Below, piece after piece: positions 5,790 through 7,314 of a stretch of DNA of 7,314 bases. The position numbers and the translations under genes were made by a program. Each line of letters begins with the position of its first letter. The stretch's first letter is position 1. Under the pieces are notes generated by a model, which saw only the letters and a program-made list of their open reading frames with translations, was not told the DNA's origin and made no database searches. Location of the stretch: contig CALKMY010000066.1 of NCBI GenBank assembly GCA_938091275.1, forward strand, positions 1-7,314. The letters run 5' to 3'. The DNA comes from Candidatus Nanopelagicales bacterium (GTDB lineage Bacteria > Actinomycetota > Actinomycetes > S36-B12).

Positions 5790-7314
5790 CCCGCAACCTC
5801 CTGAACATCGAGTGTCGGTTTATACAACGTCGTGCGTTCGATTAAGCGACGACCGACCTGCTGCAACGGCGCATGGAGATCGTCTGGGTCGAGCCCTTGC
5901 CCGTGAGCAGCACCCGCGGCACGGGAAATGTTCTCGTCCATCAAGGTGCCACCGACGTCGTTGACTCCCCCCTGCAGCAGCTGCAGCACTCCGGGGATAC
6001 CCAACTTGACCCAGGAGGCCTGCACGTTGTCGATGGAGCCACGGTAGGCGATCCGTCCGATGGCGTGCATCAAGACAACTTCTCGCCACGTCGGCCCGCG
6101 ACGAGCTGCGCGTTTCAAGTAGACCGGCGACGCCATGTGCACGAAGGGCAGCGGGATGAATTCCGTGAAACCACCCGTGCGGTCGTTGAGATCTCGCGTT
6201 GCCAGGATGTGGGCAATCCAGTGTTCGGGGTGTTCGACGCTTCCGAACATGATCGTGACGTTCGACCGCAACCCGAGCGAATGCGCCGTTTCGTGGACCA
6301 TCAACCACTCGTCCGTCGTCACCTTGTCCGGACACAAGACCGCCCGCACGTCGTCGTGCAGGATCTCCGCGGCCGTCCCCGGCAGCGATGCCAGTCCTGC
6401 GTCCTTCATCCGCGATAGGTAGGACTCGAGGGGCTCACCGAGTCGGCGTGAGCCTTCCAGGACTTCGAGCGCCGTGAATCCGTGCACGTGCATGGTCGGG
6501 ACGGCTTCCTTCACCAACTTCGTCACCCGCACGTAGTAATCGCCATCGAAGTCTGGGTGAATTCCGCCTTGGAGACACACCTCGGTGGCCCCGCGGGACG
6601 CTGCCTCCTCAACTCGGGCAACGATTTCTTCGTCATCGAGAAGGTACGGGCGTCCACGCAGGTTCAACGACAGCGGACCCTTGGAGAAACCGCAGAAGGT
6701 GCACTTGTAGGTGCAGACATTCGTGTAGTTGATGTTGCGGTTACGGACGAAGGTGACGGTGTCGCCATTGGCGTTCGCTCTCAGTTCGTCCGCGAGTTCG
6801 GCTATCGCCGGCACCTCGCGACCCCGGGCCGCAAACAAGATCGCGAGTTGGTCGGCCTCGACGCGTTGCCCTGAGCAGACCCCGTCGAGGACTTCGCGGA
6901 CGGCGCCGCCAATGGAGACGTGCTGCGGAATGAGCGTGGTCGGTGTCCGGTCCGCTCCCGAGTACCAGGCGCTGGACCGGCGTCCGATCTGAACCACTTC
7001 GGCTCCCGTTCCGACGTTCACGGCGTCGGCGTAGGTCTCCGGGAACACCGACCCGGGGTCGTCCCGGGCCAAGCCCTCGGCGTCACTTCGATCCAGGACG
7101 GCGAAGTGCAGACCTTCGTCCAACCACCGATGGGCGTCGCGCGCGTACTCGGGATAAATGGTGAGCCGGGGTGCCAACTCGAGTCCGCGCGACGCTGCCG
7201 CATCACCCAAAGCATCCAGAGCCGGCCACGGGCGTTCAGGGTTCACGTGGTCCGCCGTTACCGGTGAGACTCCCCCGAAATCGTCAATACCCGCGTCGAG
7301 AAGCGCTCCGATGT
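5786..7314 (-). CDS. fbiC: FO synthase, fused CofG-CofH type, N-terminal part missing
   Basis: FbiC makes 7,8-didemethyl-8-hydroxy-5-deazariboflavin (FO), the chromophore of coenzyme F420, from tyrosine and 5-amino-6-ribitylaminouracil using two radical SAM domains. About 508 residues are visible of a family length near 850. The frame is open to the right edge, and the first visible residues (GIDDFGGVSPVTADHVNPERPWP) are the C-terminal end of the CofG domain, so the GTG at 7246 is not the start. The CofH domain follows the linker. Its radical SAM cluster motif CTYKCTFC is at visible residues 200-207 (C-x3-C-x2-C), about bases 6692-6715, with further CofH blocks CLQGGIHPDFDGDYY, HVHGFTALEV, LPGTAAEIL, VLCPDK, SNVTIMFG and GGTLMDENISRAAGA. 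The CofG cluster motif lies outside the window. The 3' end overlaps the next gene as ATGA, heading a probable four-gene operon. The promoter must lie beyond the right edge. Confidence 0.96.
   Translation of the reverse strand, partial: IGALLDAGIDDFGGVSPVTADHVNPERPWPALDALGDAAASRGLELAPRLTIYPEYARDAHRWLDEGLHFAVLDRSDAEGLARDDPGSVFPETYADAVNVGTGAEVVQIGRRSSAWYSGADRTPTTLIPQHVSIGGAVREVLDGVCSGQRVEADQLAILFAARGREVPAIAELADELRANANGDTVTFVRNRNINYTNVCTYKCTFCGFSKGPLSLNLRGRPYLLDDEEIVARVEEAASRGATEVCLQGGIHPDFDGDYYVRVTKLVKEAVPTMHVHGFTALEVLEGSRRLGEPLESYLSRMKDAGLASLPGTAAEILHDDVRAVLCPDKVTTDEWLMVHETAHSLGLRSNVTIMFGSVEHPEHWIAHILATRDLNDRTGGFTEFIPLPFVHMASPVYLKRAARRGPTWREVVLMHAIGRIAYRGSIDNVQASWVKLGIPGVLQLLQGGVNDVGGTLMDENISRAAGAAHGQGLDPDDLHAPLQQVGRRLIERTTLYKPTLDVQEVAG
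5797..5802 (-). promoter_or_regulatory. Strong ribosome binding site of the PF06684 gene
   Basis: A consensus AGGAGG on the minus strand, inside the last codons of fbiC, lies 7 bases before the ATG at 5789. It is the best Shine-Dalgarno sequence I noticed in the window and fixes the start. Confidence 0.8.

Noticed and set aside
5136..5804. 222-codon plus-strand frame opposite the PF06684 and EthD genes
   Set aside because: It is antisense to two well-supported genes and its translation shows no recognisable domain.
5873..6418. 181-codon plus-strand frame opposite fbiC
   Set aside because: It is the antisense of a strongly conserved CofH domain; no family resemblance.
7244..7246. GTG at 7246 as the start of a stand-alone CofH
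   Set aside because: The 22 codons upstream are open and encode the conserved end of the CofG domain (GIDDFGGVSPVTADH), so the gene is a fused FbiC cut by the window edge.

Overview
The window looks like chromosomal DNA of a high-GC actinobacterium (Actinomycetota). Four things support this: strong G/C bias at third codon positions, frequent GTG starts, a fused two-domain FbiC (F420 pathway), and AroA, RsgA and HisN sequences of actinobacterial style. An Acidimicrobiia-like or related environmental lineage is possible, but the sequence alone does not settle this. Eight protein genes fill almost the whole window. The longest non-coding stretch is 100 bases. I see no tRNA, rRNA, CRISPR array, transposase or prophage gene.

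Left half (1-3513): the 3' part of aroA (EPSP synthase, shikimate pathway) runs off the left edge. It is followed 10 bases later by rsgA (ribosome-assembly GTPase) on the same strand. A small four-helix DUF2231 membrane protein gene lies on the opposite strand, convergent with rsgA, and the two share a CTAG in which both stop codons sit. A 100-base divergent intergenic region separates this gene from hisN (histidinol-phosphatase, plus strand). Both genes leaving that region appear to have leaderless promoters: a TAnnnT -10 box 6 to 8 bases before the start codon and no Shine-Dalgarno sequence.

Right half (3559-7314, minus strand): four tightly packed genes read leftward. These are fbiC (FO synthase; its N-terminal part lies beyond the right edge), an 'amino acid synthesis' family protein (PF06684/DUF1185), an EthD-domain protein and a cytochrome P450. 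They are joined by an ATGA overlap, an 18-base gap with a good ribosome binding site, and a GTGA overlap, so they are very probably one operon. The three genes behind fbiC are not known F420 biosynthesis genes. An F420-precursor enzyme linked to a P450/EthD pair and a PF06684 protein of unknown reaction is the most interesting feature here. It may be an uncharacterised oxidative pathway, or simply a housekeeping gene with passengers.
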